64,000 nucleotides of DNA from Salinarimonas ramus (GCF_014645695.1 NZ_BMMF01000002.1:186001-250000); one strand, 5' to 3'. Shown: positions 1-12,297, numbered from the stretch's first letter. Program-made: numbers and translations. Notes: generated by a model from the letters alone, not told the origin.

Positions 1-2
1 CG

Positions 3-656
3 CTGCGAGAGCCGACCTCCGACGGCTTCGCCGGCCGCGCGGAGGCGCTCGTCGCGGATCGCGAGAGCGCGGACGATGCGCGCTTCGTCGCGGGCTTCGT
101 CGGGGCCATGGGCGAGGACCTGGCCTCGCTCGCGGAGCCGGGCTCGGCGGAGGCGCTGGCGCAAGCGGCGGACGCGATCGTGCGGGCGCGCAGCCTGCGC
201 TGCTACGGCCTGCGCTCGAGCTTCGCCGTCGCCTATGCCGCGTCCTACGTGATGGGCATCGTCGGCGTGCGCACCGAGCTCGTCGATTCGCCCGGCGGCA
301 CCGGGCTCGATCGGCTGCGCGACCTCTCGCGGGAAGACGCGCTCCTCGCCGTCTCGGTTCGCCCCTACGCGCGCCCGGTGCGCCAGGCGCTGGCCTTTGC
401 GCGGGAGCGCGGCGCGACGACGATCGCCGTGACCGACGATCCCGTCTCGCCCGTGGCGCGCCTCGCGGACATCGTCGTGCGCGTGCGAATCGAGACGCCC
501 TCCTTCTTCCACGCGATGACGCCCGCCTTCTCGGCGGTGGAGTGCCTCGCGGCGCTGGTGGCGCGCCGGATGGGGGCCGCCGCCCCCGAGGCCGCCGGCC
601 GCGCGGACGCGCATCTCGCGGCCTTCGGCGTGTACGAGCCGCCCGAGCGCGGCTGA
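3..656 (+). CDS. MurR/RpiR family transcriptional regulator, C-terminal part (5' end outside window)
   Basis: The reading frame is open from the first bases of the window, so the N-terminal helix-turn-helix domain is cut off. What remains, about 217 residues, is a SIS sugar-phosphate-binding fold: a strand and turn at YGLRSSFAVAYA, then a second strand ending in AVSVRPYARPV and a third with TIAVTDDPVSPVARLAD. RpiR-family proteins use this domain to sense phosphosugars and control sugar or amino-sugar genes. The target cannot be inferred because the upstream genes are not visible. An internal ATG at 108 is not the likely start, since conserved-looking protein continues upstream of it. Confidence 0.82.
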   Translation: MREPTSDGFAGRAEALVADRESADDARFVAGFVGAMGEDLASLAEPGSAEALAQAADAIVRARSLRCYGLRSSFAVAYAASYVMGIVGVRTELVDSPGGTGLDRLRDLSREDALLAVSVRPYARPVRQALAFARERGATTIAVTDDPVSPVARLADIVVRVRIETPSFFHAMTPAFSAVECLAALVARRMGAAAPEAAGRADAHLAAFGVYEPPERG

Positions 657-827
657 CGCGTCCCACGTGCCGAAGGGTCGCGGCGCTCCGACGGATCGCG
701 GTAACGACCCGTTAACCGCTCCGGCCCTTTTTCGAGGGAGCGGGCGCGAATGCCACGCCGTTCAAGCGCGGTTCAGCCGCCGCGGGCGAGCGTCCCGGCA
801 TTGTTCCGCGTTGTGAAGGGTCCGTAC

Positions 828-1049
828 ATGGCCACCGCCCAGACCACGATCTCCGTCGCCGCCGAGGCCCCGCGCCGGGGTCGGGCCGGCGCGCTCACGC
901 GCGCGCTCGGCCTGGCGCTCGCGCCGATGCTGCTGTTCCTGTCGATTCCCGTGGGTCTCGCCGGCGGCTTCGTGCTGGCCTGGTGCCTTCTCGTAGCGAG
1001 CCTCGTCCTCGTGACCCTCGACGCCGCCCTCTTCGGCCGCGCGCGCTGA
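828..1049 (+). CDS. Small membrane protein of unknown function
   Basis: A 73-residue protein with a basic N-terminal stretch (residues about 15-26) followed by two adjacent hydrophobic segments, roughly residues 27-45 and 47-66, probably a membrane hairpin. The ATG at 828 is chosen because a GAAGGG ribosome-binding site lies just upstream at 815-820. A longer frame from 750 has no such site and would add a proline- and arginine-rich leader. No family is recognised. It points towards the convergent flippase-like gene and its stop is only 9 bp from that gene's stop. Its reality rests on the ribosome-binding site and the membrane-like composition. Confidence 0.5.
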   Translation: MATAQTTISVAAEAPRRGRAGALTRALGLALAPMLLFLSIPVGLAGGFVLAWCLLVASLVLVTLDAALFGRAR

Positions 1050-1058
1050 GAGCGCCGC

Positions 1059-2354
1059 TCACGCGAGCGCGCGGCGCAGCACGAAGGCGAGCGCCAGCGC
1101 CTCGAACACCATGCCCGCCGAGAGCGCGATCGCGGCGCCCACGGGCCCGTGCAGGGGCGCGAGCCAGAAGGCGAGGAGCGTCGCGACGAACGCCGTCGCG
1201 ACGTAGACGAGGGCGCATTCGCGCTCCTTGCCGATCATGTTCAGCACCCTCTCCGCGGGCCCCACGGCTGCGAGGATCACGGCGCCCGCGGCGACGATCG
1301 CCATGGCGGGCCAGGCGGCGACGAAGGCCTCGCCGAAGAGCCCCAGCACGAACGGCCCCAGCGCCACCAGCGCCGCGGCGAAGGCGACGGAGGGCACGAA
1401 GGTCGCGAGGCAGGCCCGCACCACCATGCGCCGCAAGGCCGCGCGGTCACCCGCGACGTGGAGCGCGCTCACCCGGTGCGCCACCGCGTTCGACACGGCG
1501 TAGGCGACGAACTGGACGAGCGCGAGGCTCTTCACCGCGGCGAAGTAGATGCCGACCTCCTCGGCCGGGCGCGTCAGGGACAGCGCGATCACGTCGACGC
1601 TCGTCGCGACGAGCGCGCCGATGTCCCCCACGACGATGGGCGAGACGACGAGGCCCCAGGAGCGCAGGTGATAGCGCCGCTCGCCCGCGGGCACGACGGC
1701 ACGGATGCGCGGGGCGACGATCGCCGTCTGAACGAGGAGCGCGACGAGCGCCGCCACGAGCATTGCGAGGATCACGACGCTCGCGTCGAGGCCCACCCCG
1801 AGCCCCGCCGCGCCGAGCACCAAGCCCAGCGCGAGGACGGGGCGCAGCAGAAAATTGGGGCCGAGCGCCACGACGGGCCAGTCGAACGCCTTGGCGATGC
1901 CCTCCTGCGCGAGAAGCACGGCGACGAAGGGCAGCATGACGAAGGCTAGCGAGAGCACCGGGTCCGCGTTCCAGGTCATCGCCGAGCCGATCGCACCGAT
2001 CACGCAGCCTAGCAGCAAGGGCGCGAGGCGGGCCGCGCGCATGAAGCCGCGCAACGAGGCGAGATCGCCCTCCACCCGGTAATGCGCGACGAAGCGCTGC
2101 GCCGCGGTGTCGAGGCCGAGCACCGCGATCGCGACGACGACGCCGAGCACGGTGATCGCGGCCGCCACCTCGCCGTAGGCCTCCTCGCCGACGAGGCGGG
2201 CGAGGACGATCTGCGTGAGGAAGGCGAGCGCTGCGGCGCTCACGCGGATGGCGAAGGCCCACAGCGCGAAGCCGCCGCCCGCGGCCGCGATCCTCCGGCC
2301 CGCGCCGATCGCGTTCGCAGAGAACCGTCCGAGGATGCCGACCGCGCCCGTCAT
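1059..2354 (-). CDS. Polysaccharide flippase-like membrane protein (Wzx/MATE-like)
   Basis: 431 residues and almost entirely hydrophobic, with 12 or more predicted membrane segments. The layout matches the oligosaccharide/polysaccharide flippase (MOP) superfamily: an N-terminal segment ending in the Q-x-x-L-A-R-L-G-E-Y-like motif QIVLARLVGEEAYGEVAA and a C-terminal half with NMIGKERE before the last helices. Such proteins flip lipid-linked sugars across the inner membrane for surface polysaccharides. The start is the ATG at 2354 (MTGAVGILGR). The frame is open much further upstream, but that part is antisense to other genes. No glycosyltransferase operon surrounds it, so the substrate is unknown. 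Confidence 0.75.
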   Translation of the reverse strand: MTGAVGILGRFSANAIGAGRRIAAAGGGFALWAFAIRVSAAALAFLTQIVLARLVGEEAYGEVAAAITVLGVVVAIAVLGLDTAAQRFVAHYRVEGDLASLRGFMRAARLAPLLLGCVIGAIGSAMTWNADPVLSLAFVMLPFVAVLLAQEGIAKAFDWPVVALGPNFLLRPVLALGLVLGAAGLGVGLDASVVILAMLVAALVALLVQTAIVAPRIRAVVPAGERRYHLRSWGLVVSPIVVGDIGALVATSVDVIALSLTRPAEEVGIYFAAVKSLALVQFVAYAVSNAVAHRVSALHVAGDRAALRRMVVRACLATFVPSVAFAAALVALGPFVLGLFGEAFVAAWPAMAIVAAGAVILAAVGPAERVLNMIGKERECALVYVATAFVATLLAFWLAPLHGPVGAAIALSAGMVFEALALAFVLRRALA

Positions 2355-2389
2355 GGGCGCGGTCGTAGAGGATCCGCGTTCAGATCCGG

Positions 2390-3280
2390 TTACCGGGCGG
2401 TGCCGACGCGCCGCGCCCACGCCTGGAGGACGGCGTCGAAGGCCTCCGGTTCCTCCAGCATCGGCGTGTGGCCGCTGCCCTCCAGCACGCGCACCTCGAG
2501 ATCGCGCGCGTGGCCGCGATACGGCTCCCAGGTCTCCGGCGGCGCCACCGCGTAGTCGTGCGCGCCCAGCACGAGGAGGATCGGCGCCGGGATCGCCCGA
2601 AGATGCGCCGCGGTGTCGATCGCCGCGAAGGCCTCGCCCCAGAGCGCGTCGACGACGCGCATGTCGGTGCGCACGCCCTCCCAGAGCGGCGCGGCGTCGA
2701 AGCCGGGATCGGCCCACATCCGCGCCCGCAGCGCGAGGCACAGGGCGACGAAGCGCCTGTCCGGATCGCGGGCGATGGCGTCCGCGAGGCCCGCCATGTC
2801 GGCCTCGAAGCGCGCCTTGCGGGCCGGCGCCACCAGCTCCGCCCAGCGCCGCTCCGCCATCGCCATGTGCGCGGGCGCGTGCGACGGCCCCGCGGCGACG
2901 AGGACGACGCCGGAGATTCGCTCCGGGTGCCGCGCCGCGTAGGCCAGCGCCATGTAGGCGTGGCCGGAATGGCCGAGAATCATCGCCCGCTCGACGCCGA
3001 TCTCGGCGCGCATGGCCTCGATGTCGGCGACGATCCTGTCGAGATCGACGGGCTCCTCCGCCGCGCCCTCCGAGAGGGGCGCGAAGCCGCGATGGTCGAG
3101 GAAGACGAGGCGGTGGCGCCGCCGCAGAGCGGGCGAGAGGACGCGCGGATAGTAGAGCGCGCTTCCGGGAACGAGAATCGGCGGCCCCTCGCCCTCGATG
3201 GTCCAGGCGAGGCGACGGGCGCCGACGGCGAGAACGCCGCTGCGCCCGTCCGGCGCGCGGGTGTCGTTGGTCATGCTCAT
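2390..3280 (-). CDS. Alpha/beta hydrolase
   Basis: 296 residues with a full alpha/beta-hydrolase catalytic set: nucleophile elbow GHSGH with Ser105, acid in GAHDYAV (Asp242) and base in GSGHTPM (His271). An oxyanion-hole-type turn, LVPGSALYY, lies near residue 37. The fold is that of small-molecule esterases, lactonases and related enzymes; the natural substrate cannot be read from sequence. It lies 35 bp upstream of the flippase-like gene on the same strand, so the two may be co-transcribed, though a functional link is not evident. Two in-frame ATGs (MSM) sit at the start; the first is used. Confidence 0.8.
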   Translation of the reverse strand: MSMTNDTRAPDGRSGVLAVGARRLAWTIEGEGPPILVPGSALYYPRVLSPALRRRHRLVFLDHRGFAPLSEGAAEEPVDLDRIVADIEAMRAEIGVERAMILGHSGHAYMALAYAARHPERISGVVLVAAGPSHAPAHMAMAERRWAELVAPARKARFEADMAGLADAIARDPDRRFVALCLALRARMWADPGFDAAPLWEGVRTDMRVVDALWGEAFAAIDTAAHLRAIPAPILLVLGAHDYAVAPPETWEPYRGHARDLEVRVLEGSGHTPMLEEPEAFDAVLQAWARRVGTAR

Positions 3281-3593
3281 GATGGAACGTGCTCCTGCAC
3301 GGGAAGACGGACCCGATCGCGGTCGCGACCGAGCCTGCGCGCGGGTGCCGTCCTCGGGAGGGCACCCGGTATCGTCCTCTCCCGTCGCTAGAACACGCGC
3401 GGCATGGCGGCCTCCGGAGCAGGCGTCGCCGGACGCCTCGCTGCATGTCGTCTGTACAACGGGCGCGGGGCGGCTGCGAGTCTCGCTCCTGCAACACCCG
3501 CGCGCGGCGCGGCCGCACGCGATGGACAGGCCGGGCGCGCGGCGCTAGGAGCGGAAGACCCGTCCCTCGCTCCGATCTCGCCAGGCCGCCGCC
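3281..3593. other. Divergent intergenic region, no feature recognised
   Basis: 313 bp between the divergently transcribed hydrolase and exoD genes. It should hold both promoters, but no convincing -35/-10 pair, operator, repeat or small gene was recognised. Short open frames here have the arginine- and alanine-rich composition of non-coding GC-rich DNA. Confidence 0.6.
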
Positions 3594-4238
3594 ATGTCCC
3601 ACGCCGAATCCGCGCATCCGGGGCAGACGCCCCCGCACGAGCCCCAACACGAGCCCGCCTCCGCCATCCTCGCCCGGGTGGGCGAGACGGCGCCGGGCGA
3701 GCGCATCCCGCTCGGCGACCTCGTCGACGCGCTGGGAGAGCGCACCTTCGGGCTCGTGATGCTGGTCCTCGCCCTGCCCTGCGCGATCCCCTTCCTCTAC
3801 GGGGTGCCGCAGATCGTCTCCGTGCCGATGGTGTTCGTCGCGGCGCAGCTCGTCATCGGCAGGCGGGCTTTGTGGCTGCCGCAGGGCCTCCGCGCGCGAG
3901 CGTTCGCCAAGGCGGACTACATGGCCATGATCGACCGTGCACGGCCATGGCTCGTGCGTTTCGAGCATCTCTCGCGCCCTCGGCTCGGCTTCCTGGCGAG
4001 CGGCGCCGCGGAGCGCGTCGTCGGGCTCGCCATGCTCGTCGCGTCGCTGTCCATCGCCGTGCCCCTGCCGCTGACGAACACGGTGCCGGGCATCGGCGTC
4101 GCCATCATCGCGGTGGGCCTCATCGAGCGCGACGGCCTTCTCGTGCTCGGCGGCGCGCTCGTTGCGCTCGTGTGGATCGGCTTCCTCGTCTTCGCCGGCG
4201 CGACGGTGATCGACGTCGTCCTCGGCCTCTTCGCCTGA
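3594..4238 (+). CDS. exoD: Exopolysaccharide synthesis protein ExoD
   Basis: 214 residues matching the ExoD family: an N-terminal amphipathic region with ERIPLGDLVDALGERTFG, then hydrophobic segments around LPCAIPFLYGVPQIV and VPLPLTNTVPGIGVAI, a typical ExoD signature rich in membrane prolines. ExoD was first described in Sinorhizobium meliloti, where mutants are altered in exopolysaccharide and alkali tolerance; its biochemical role is still unclear. The proline/histidine-rich first 20 residues look disordered. It stands alone, followed by the tRNA. No strong ribosome-binding site precedes the ATG at 3594, so a slightly different start is possible. Confidence 0.85.
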   Translation: MSHAESAHPGQTPPHEPQHEPASAILARVGETAPGERIPLGDLVDALGERTFGLVMLVLALPCAIPFLYGVPQIVSVPMVFVAAQLVIGRRALWLPQGLRARAFAKADYMAMIDRARPWLVRFEHLSRPRLGFLASGAAERVVGLAMLVASLSIAVPLPLTNTVPGIGVAIIAVGLIERDGLLVLGGALVALVWIGFLVFAGATVIDVVLGLFA

Positions 4239-4376
4239 CGGAAGGCCGGCTCGGGGATCGTCCGCGGGCGAATGCACGATCTTTCGCCGTCTCGCGAATA
4301 TGGGGGCTTGCATCGCCGGGGCGAGGCCGATATATCGCCTCTCACCGACGGGCGGACGCCGCCCGAGCCATGGTAT

Positions 4377-4451
4377 TCCGGCGTGGCGCAGCGGTAGCGC
4401 AGCGGACTGTTAATCCGTTGGTCGTAGGTTCGAATCCTACCGCCGGAGCCA
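4377..4451 (+). tRNA. tRNA-Asn(GTT), CCA encoded
   Basis: A full cloverleaf can be drawn. Acceptor strands TCCGGCG (4377-4383) and CGCCGGA (4441-4447) pair perfectly. The anticodon stem GCGGA/TCCGT encloses loop CTGTTAA with anticodon GTT at 4409-4411. The T arm reads GTAGG-TTCGAAT-CCTAC. Discriminator G is followed by an encoded CCA at 4449-4451. It decodes AAC and AAU. No integrase gene or partial tRNA copy is visible nearby, so there is no sign that it serves as an attachment site. Confidence 0.97.
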
Positions 4452-4576
4452 TCCTCCTCGAAAATCGAACAATATTCCAAGCGCCTGCGTCTCGTCGCCG
4501 CGCGTGAGACCCGGTTCATTCCCGCACCGAAGCTTCGTATGTAGGGACGGTGAGTGTCCGACTACGGAGGATCGAC

Positions 4577-6034
4577 GTGCCGGGACCCGCGCTCGTCTGG
4601 TTTCGCGAGGATCTGCGCGTCGGCGACAATCCGGCGCTGACGCACGCCGTCGAGACCGGCGCGCCGGTCCTGTGCCTCTATCTCTTCGACGAGGAGAGCC
4701 CCGAGGTGCGCCCGCTCGGCGGCGCCTCGCGCTGGTTCCTGCACGGCTCGCTGACCGTTCTCGCCGAGCGCCTCGCGGCGATCGGGGGCGAGCTCCTCGT
4801 CATGCGCGGCGCAGCCCGCACGGTGATTCCCCGCGTGGTCGAAGCGTCGGGCGCATCGCACGTCCTCTGGAATCGCCGATACGGCGCCGAGCGCGAGATC
4901 GACGCCGAGATCAAGGCGCGGCTCAAGGAGGCCGGCGTCGAGGCCCGCAGCTGCAAGGCGCGGCTCCTCTACGAGCCCGGCGAGGTGACCACGAAGACCG
5001 GCGGGCTCTACAAGGTCTTCACGCCCTATCGCAACGCCACCCTCGCCTACGATCCGCCCCCGCCGCCCCTCCCGGCGCCGGAGCGGATCGAGAAGGGCTC
5101 GTGGCCGGCCGCGATCCGTGCCGAGGCCATCGCCATCGCCGATCTCGATCTCGAGCCGACGAAGCCGGACTGGGCCGCAGGCCTGCGCGAGACCTGGACC
5201 CGCGGCGAGGCGGGGGCGCAGGCCCGTCTCGCGTCCTTCCTCGACGGGCCGCTCTCCGGCTATGCCGGCTCGCGCAACCGCCCGGACCTCGAGACGACCT
5301 CGATGCTCTCGGCCCATCTGCGCTTCGGCGACGTCTCGCCGCGGCAGATCGTCCACGCCGCGCTGCACGCGCGCGACGCCGGGCGCATCCCGGCGGAAGA
5401 CTACGACATGCTGCGCTCGGAGCTCGGCTGGCGGGACTTCTCCCACCAGCTGCTCTTCGCCCAACCCGACATCGCGCGCACCAACATGATGCGCAGCTAC
5501 GACGCGTTCCCCTGGCGACAGGACGAGGCCGCGCTCGCCGCCTGGCAGCGCGGGCGCACGGGCTATCCCTTCGTCGATGCCGGCATGCGCCAGCTCTGGA
5601 CGACGGGCTTCATGCACAACCGCGTGCGGATGGTCGTCGGCTCGTTCCTGGTCAAGCACCTGCTGCTCGACTGGCGGCTCGGCGAGGACTGGTTCTGGGA
5701 CACGCTCTGCGACGCCGATCCCGCGAACAACGCCGCCTCCTGGCAATGGGTCGCGGGCTCGGGCGCGGACGCCTCGCCCTATTACCGCGTGTTCAACCCC
5801 GTGACGCAGGGCGAGAAGTTCGACCCTGCGGGCGATTACGTCCGGCGCTGGGTGCCGGAGCTGGCGGGTCTGCCGAATACGTATGTCCACCGACCCTGGG
5901 ACGCGTCGCGGAACGTGCTAGAGAGGGCGAACGTCACGCTCGGACGGAGCTATCCGCTCCCGATCGTGGATCACGACGAGGGTCGGCGCCGCGCGCTCGA
6001 TGCCCTCGCCCAGATGAAGAAGAATGCGGCGTAG
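4577..6034 (+). CDS. phrB: Deoxyribodipyrimidine photolyase (CPD photolyase)
   Basis: 485 residues in the photolyase/cryptochrome family, repairing UV-induced cyclobutane dimers with blue light. The N-terminal antenna-binding alpha/beta domain begins PALVWFREDLRVGDNPAL. The C-terminal FAD domain carries ELGWRDFSHQLLF, a VDAGMRQLW segment and NNAASWQWVAGSGAD, all characteristic of class I CPD photolyases. The GTG at 4577 is preferred because CGGAGGA lies at 4565-4571, six bases upstream; a GTG at 4550 would add nine residues and has no such site. It begins a three-gene run with the next two genes (12 bp gap, then a 4-bp overlap), which suggests a shared response to light or photo-oxidative stress. 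Confidence 0.93.
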   Translation: MPGPALVWFREDLRVGDNPALTHAVETGAPVLCLYLFDEESPEVRPLGGASRWFLHGSLTVLAERLAAIGGELLVMRGAARTVIPRVVEASGASHVLWNRRYGAEREIDAEIKARLKEAGVEARSCKARLLYEPGEVTTKTGGLYKVFTPYRNATLAYDPPPPPLPAPERIEKGSWPAAIRAEAIAIADLDLEPTKPDWAAGLRETWTRGEAGAQARLASFLDGPLSGYAGSRNRPDLETTSMLSAHLRFGDVSPRQIVHAALHARDAGRIPAEDYDMLRSELGWRDFSHQLLFAQPDIARTNMMRSYDAFPWRQDEAALAAWQRGRTGYPFVDAGMRQLWTTGFMHNRVRMVVGSFLVKHLLLDWRLGEDWFWDTLCDADPANNAASWQWVAGSGADASPYYRVFNPVTQGEKFDPAGDYVRRWVPELAGLPNTYVHRPWDASRNVLERANVTLGRSYPLPIVDHDEGRRRALDALAQMKKNAA

Positions 6035-6046
6035 GCGGGAAGACGG

Positions 6047-7393
6047 GTGAGTTCGAAGGTGGGCGCGCGGACGGGATCGTCCGGCAGGAACATCGCTGTC
6101 ATCGGGTCGGGGATCGCCGGCAACGGCGCCGCCTGGGCGCTCGCTGCGGCCTCCGACCATGCGGTGACGGTCTACGAGGCCGAGACCCGGGCCGGCGGCC
6201 ACGCCGCGACGGTGGACATCGATTATGACGGCGTGCCGATCGCGGTCGATACCGGCTTCATCGTCTACAACGAGCCGAACTACCCGAACCTCACGCGGCT
6301 CTTCGCGCATCTCGGCGTCGCGACGCAGCCCTCCGACATGAGCTTCTCGGTGTCGCGCTGGGACGACGAGCGCGGCGTCGAGCTCGCCTGGACCTCGCGG
6401 GCGGCGGACCTGCTGGGCGGGCGCCTGCCGATCGCTGCGAACGTGCCCTCCCCCGTCCATCTGCGGGTGCTGCGCGACATCGTGCGCTTCAACCGCCGCG
6501 GCGCGGCCGATCTCGAGGCCGGGCGCCTGGGCGGGCTCACGCTCGGCGAGTATCTCGCCCGCGAGCGCTATTCGCAGCGCTTTCGCGAGGATTACGTCGT
6601 CGCCATGGGCTCGGCCATCTGGTCGATGCCGCCCGGCGACATTCTCGCCTTCCCGGCGGCGACCTTCCTCGCCTTCTTCGCCAATCACCGCCTCCTGCGC
6701 CTCGATCGCCCCACCTGGCGCACCGTGACCGGCGGCAGCCGCGCCTATGTGCGCGCGCTCACCGCGCCCTTCGCCGAGCGCCTGCGGCTCGGCACGCCCG
6801 TGACGCGTATCGCCCGCGAGGACGAGGGCGTGCGGGTCGTGACGGCCGACGGTGCGTCCACGCTCTACGACGAGGTCGTCCTCGCTTGCCATTGCGACCA
6901 GGCGGCGGCGCTCCTCGCCGACGCGACGCCGGCGGAGCGCGCCATGCTGGGCGCGATCCGCTATCGCGACAACGCCGTGTGGCTCCACCGCGACGAGAGC
7001 CTGATGCCGCGCGCCCGCAGCGCCTGGGCCGCGTGGAACGTCGTCAAGCGGCCGGGCGACGAGGTCTGCGTCACCTATTGGATGAACGCGCTCCAGGGGC
7101 TCGACCCGGCGCGCCCGCTCTTCGTCTCGCTCAACCCGCCGCGCCCGCCGCGCGAGGGCACGGTCTTCGCGCGCACGGACTACGCGCATCCCCAGTTCGA
7201 CCAGTCGGCCGTTGCCGCGCAGGCCGCGCTCGCGGGGCTCCAGGGCAAGGACCGCGTCTGGTTCTGCGGCGCCTGGACGAAATACGGCTTCCACGAGGAC
7301 GGCCTGCATTCCGGCCTCGCCGTCGCGGAGGCCTTGGGCGCCGTCGCGCCCTGGCGCGTGGCGCCGCGCGACTTCGGGACGGCCGCGGCATGA
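6047..7393 (+). CDS. FAD-dependent oxidoreductase (amine-oxidase-like), paired with DUF1365
   Basis: 448 residues. The N-terminal dinucleotide-binding motif IGSGIAGNGAAWAL is followed by an E-binding strand (VTVYEAE) and the RAGGHAAT flavin motif; the C-terminus has the flavin-closing GLHSGLAVAEAL. This is the NAD(P)/FAD protein that in many proteobacteria sits next to a DUF1365 gene and cyclopropane-fatty-acid-synthase-like genes. In Rhodobacter this gene type belongs to the singlet-oxygen sigma-E/ChrR response and has been linked to modified fatty acids. No cfa-like gene is present here. The start is the GTG at 6047, 12 bp after the photolyase stop. The reaction is inferred from context only. 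Confidence 0.82.
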   Translation: MSSKVGARTGSSGRNIAVIGSGIAGNGAAWALAAASDHAVTVYEAETRAGGHAATVDIDYDGVPIAVDTGFIVYNEPNYPNLTRLFAHLGVATQPSDMSFSVSRWDDERGVELAWTSRAADLLGGRLPIAANVPSPVHLRVLRDIVRFNRRGAADLEAGRLGGLTLGEYLARERYSQRFREDYVVAMGSAIWSMPPGDILAFPAATFLAFFANHRLLRLDRPTWRTVTGGSRAYVRALTAPFAERLRLGTPVTRIAREDEGVRVVTADGASTLYDEVVLACHCDQAAALLADATPAERAMLGAIRYRDNAVWLHRDESLMPRARSAWAAWNVVKRPGDEVCVTYWMNALQGLDPARPLFVSLNPPRPPREGTVFARTDYAHPQFDQSAVAAQAALAGLQGKDRVWFCGAWTKYGFHEDGLHSGLAVAEALGAVAPWRVAPRDFGTAAA

Positions 7394-8141
7394 GCGCCGC
7401 CGGCGATCGGGGCGAGGATCGCCGCCCGCCGCCGGCCTGCCTCTACGTCGGCTCCGTGATGCACGCGCGCCTGCGCCCGAAGCCGCACCGCTTCCGCTAC
7501 CGCGTCTTCACGCTCCTGGTCGATCTCGATCGGCTGGAGGAGACCGACCGGCTCTCGCCGCTCTTCTCCGTGGGGCGGATGAACCTCGTCTCGTTTCGCG
7601 CGCGGGATCACGGCGGTCGCGGCGCGCAGCCCCTCGCCGACTGGGCGCGTGACACCTTCGCCGCGCACGGGATCGCGGTGGCGCGCGTGCGCCTCCTCGC
7701 CTACCCGCGGATATTCGGCTTCGCCTTCAACCCGATCGCGCTGTTCTACGGCTATGGCGCCGAGGGCGCCCTCGCCGGAGTGATCGCGGAGGTCCGCAAC
7801 ACGTTCGGCGAGCGCCACCATTACGTCCTTCCCGCCGGGCCCGAACGGGCTCGGGCGCAGAAGGCGCTGCACGTCTCGCCTTTTCTGTCGATGGAGCACG
7901 TCTACCGCTTCGCGCTGCCGGCGCCGGATGCGCGCGCCAACGTCTCGATCGTGGAGCGCGACGCATCGGGCCCGGTGCTCACCGCGCTCCTCTCGGGCGA
8001 GCGGCGGGCGCTGACGACGGGCGGGCTCCTCGCCGCCCTCGCGCGCACGCCGCTGATGACGCTCAAGGTCGTCGCCGCGATCCACTGGGAAGCGCTGCGG
8101 CTCCTCGCCAAGGGCGTGCCGGTCCACCGGCACCCGCGGTC

Positions 8142-11266
<3,125 letters not shown>

Positions 11267-11277
<11 letters not shown>

Positions 11278-12001
11278 GCGGGTCCTCCATCGGCGTCGCC
11301 GCACGCCCGCGCAGCACGATGTCGAAACGGTAGCCGAGCGCCCATTCCGGCTTCGTCGTCTCTATCTCGAAGTCCGAGACGAGCCGCACGCGGGCGGCCG
11401 CGTCGGGGATCGCCTGGTAGATCGGGTCGAGCGCGAGCAGCGGGTCGCCGGGGAAGTACATCTGCGTCACGAGCCGCGTGAGGAAGCTCGGGCCGAAGAG
11501 CGAAAAATGGATGTGCGCCGGGCGCCAGGCGTTGTGGTGATTGCGCCAGGGATAGGCCCCGGGCTTGATCGTGGTGAACGTGTAAGCCCCGCTCGCGTCG
11601 GTGACGACGCGCCCGGCGCCCGTGAAGTTCGGGTCGAGCGGCGCGTCGTGGCGATCGTTCGCGTGGACGTAGCGCCCCGCGGAATTCGCCTGCCAGATCT
11701 CGATCAGCGTGTGGGGCACGGGCCGCCCGTCCTCGTCGAGGACGCGGCCGGTGACGACGATGCGCTCGCCGAGCGGCGCGCCGTCGTGGCGGGTGGTCAG
11801 ATCGTTCTCGCCCGGAGCGACGCTCTCGTGGCCGTAGACGGGGCCGGTCAGCTCCGTGAGCGTGTGGGGAAGGATCACCAGCGGCTTGCGGGGCGCGCGC
11901 AGGCGCGTCGAGGCATAGGCGGGCGCGTCGTTCGGCGGGTGCGCGGCGAGGCTCTCCCGCGGATAGGCACGACGCTCGACGCCGGCCGGCGGCTGCGACA
12001 T
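11267..12001 (-). CDS. pcaH: Protocatechuate 3,4-dioxygenase beta subunit
   Basis: 244 residues and the catalytic chain of the intradiol dioxygenase. The four Fe(III) ligands expected from the family are visible: Tyr in NSAGRYVHAND, Tyr in KPGAYPWRNH, and the two histidines in RPAHIHFSLFG. A family-typical N-terminal region (LRAPRKPLVILP ... LTELTGPVYG) precedes the core. It is the first gene of the operon. A palindromic sequence (12054-12075) lies about 55-75 bp upstream, and the repeat element at 12131-12279 lies further up. The downstream pcaG start overlaps its stop. Confidence 0.94.
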
Positions 12002-12053
12002 GGCACGTCCCTCCTCGCGCCCCGCACGACGGAGAGGGCCCGCGGCGAGGTCA

Positions 12054-12075
12054 TTCGTATGCGAACGATCTTCGC
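12054..12075. promoter_or_regulatory. Candidate operator upstream of pcaH (two overlapping palindromes)
   Basis: TTCG-TATG-CGAA (12054-12065) overlaps GCGAA-CGATC-TTCGC (12061-12075). TTCG/CGAA half-sites are the general style of operators bound by IclR-family regulators of aromatic catabolism such as PobR or PcaU-like proteins. The location, 53-75 bp before pcaH, fits an activator or repressor site. No regulator gene is nearby, so this is an inference from symmetry and position. Confidence 0.35.
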
Positions 12076-12130
12076 GCGGGACGAGCCGGTTGTCAAAGAC
12101 GAGAGGAAGTTGCCGAGAGCCGCCGACGAT

Positions 12131-12279
12131 CTCCCCTCTCCCTCGTGGAGAGGGGTCGGGGGTGTGGGGCGTCGGAGGCTCTCGAACGAGTGGTCAGGGG
12201 CGCCTCGGGACGGCATCGACGTCGGCGATGATCCTGCACGCCCCACACCCCCAGCCCCTCTCCACGGGGGAGAGGGGAG
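12131..12279. repeat. Dispersed palindromic repeat, family A, copy 1
   Basis: 149 bp in the ndk-pcaH gap. The 40-bp ends (12131-12170 and 12240-12279) are nearly perfect inverted repeats, and each end is itself a small palindrome such as CCTCTCC-CTCGT-GGAGAGG. The left end is identical to the left end of the copy at 60291-60430 except for one base. The interior matches that copy in reverse orientation. No open frame of interest is inside, so it is a non-autonomous REP/RIME-like element. Its position 19 bp beyond the ndk stop means it could also fold as a terminator-like structure in the transcript. Confidence 0.88.
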
Positions 12280-12297
12280 CAGGTCGCAGCTCTAGAG

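Noticed and set aside
2355-4313. Long open minus-strand frame continuing upstream of the flippase-like gene to 4313
   Set aside because: It runs antisense or out of frame through the hydrolase and exoD, and its translation is Arg/Gly/His-rich with no domain; it is a GC-rich shadow. The true start is the ATG at 2354.
4377-4451. tRNA-Asn as an integration site
   Set aside because: No integrase, phage gene or duplicated tRNA 3' end is seen nearby.
4452-4576. Sigma-E (singlet oxygen) or EcfG promoter before the photolyase
   Set aside because: No stretch matched a convincing -35/-10 pair for either sigma factor by eye.
4550-4576. GTG at 4550 as photolyase start
   Set aside because: The GTG at 4577 has a CGGAGGA site at the right distance and begins the canonical photolyase N-terminus.
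12131-12279. Possible CRISPR array
   Set aside because: Only one pair of inverted ends around a non-repeated core; no regular spacers or cas genes.
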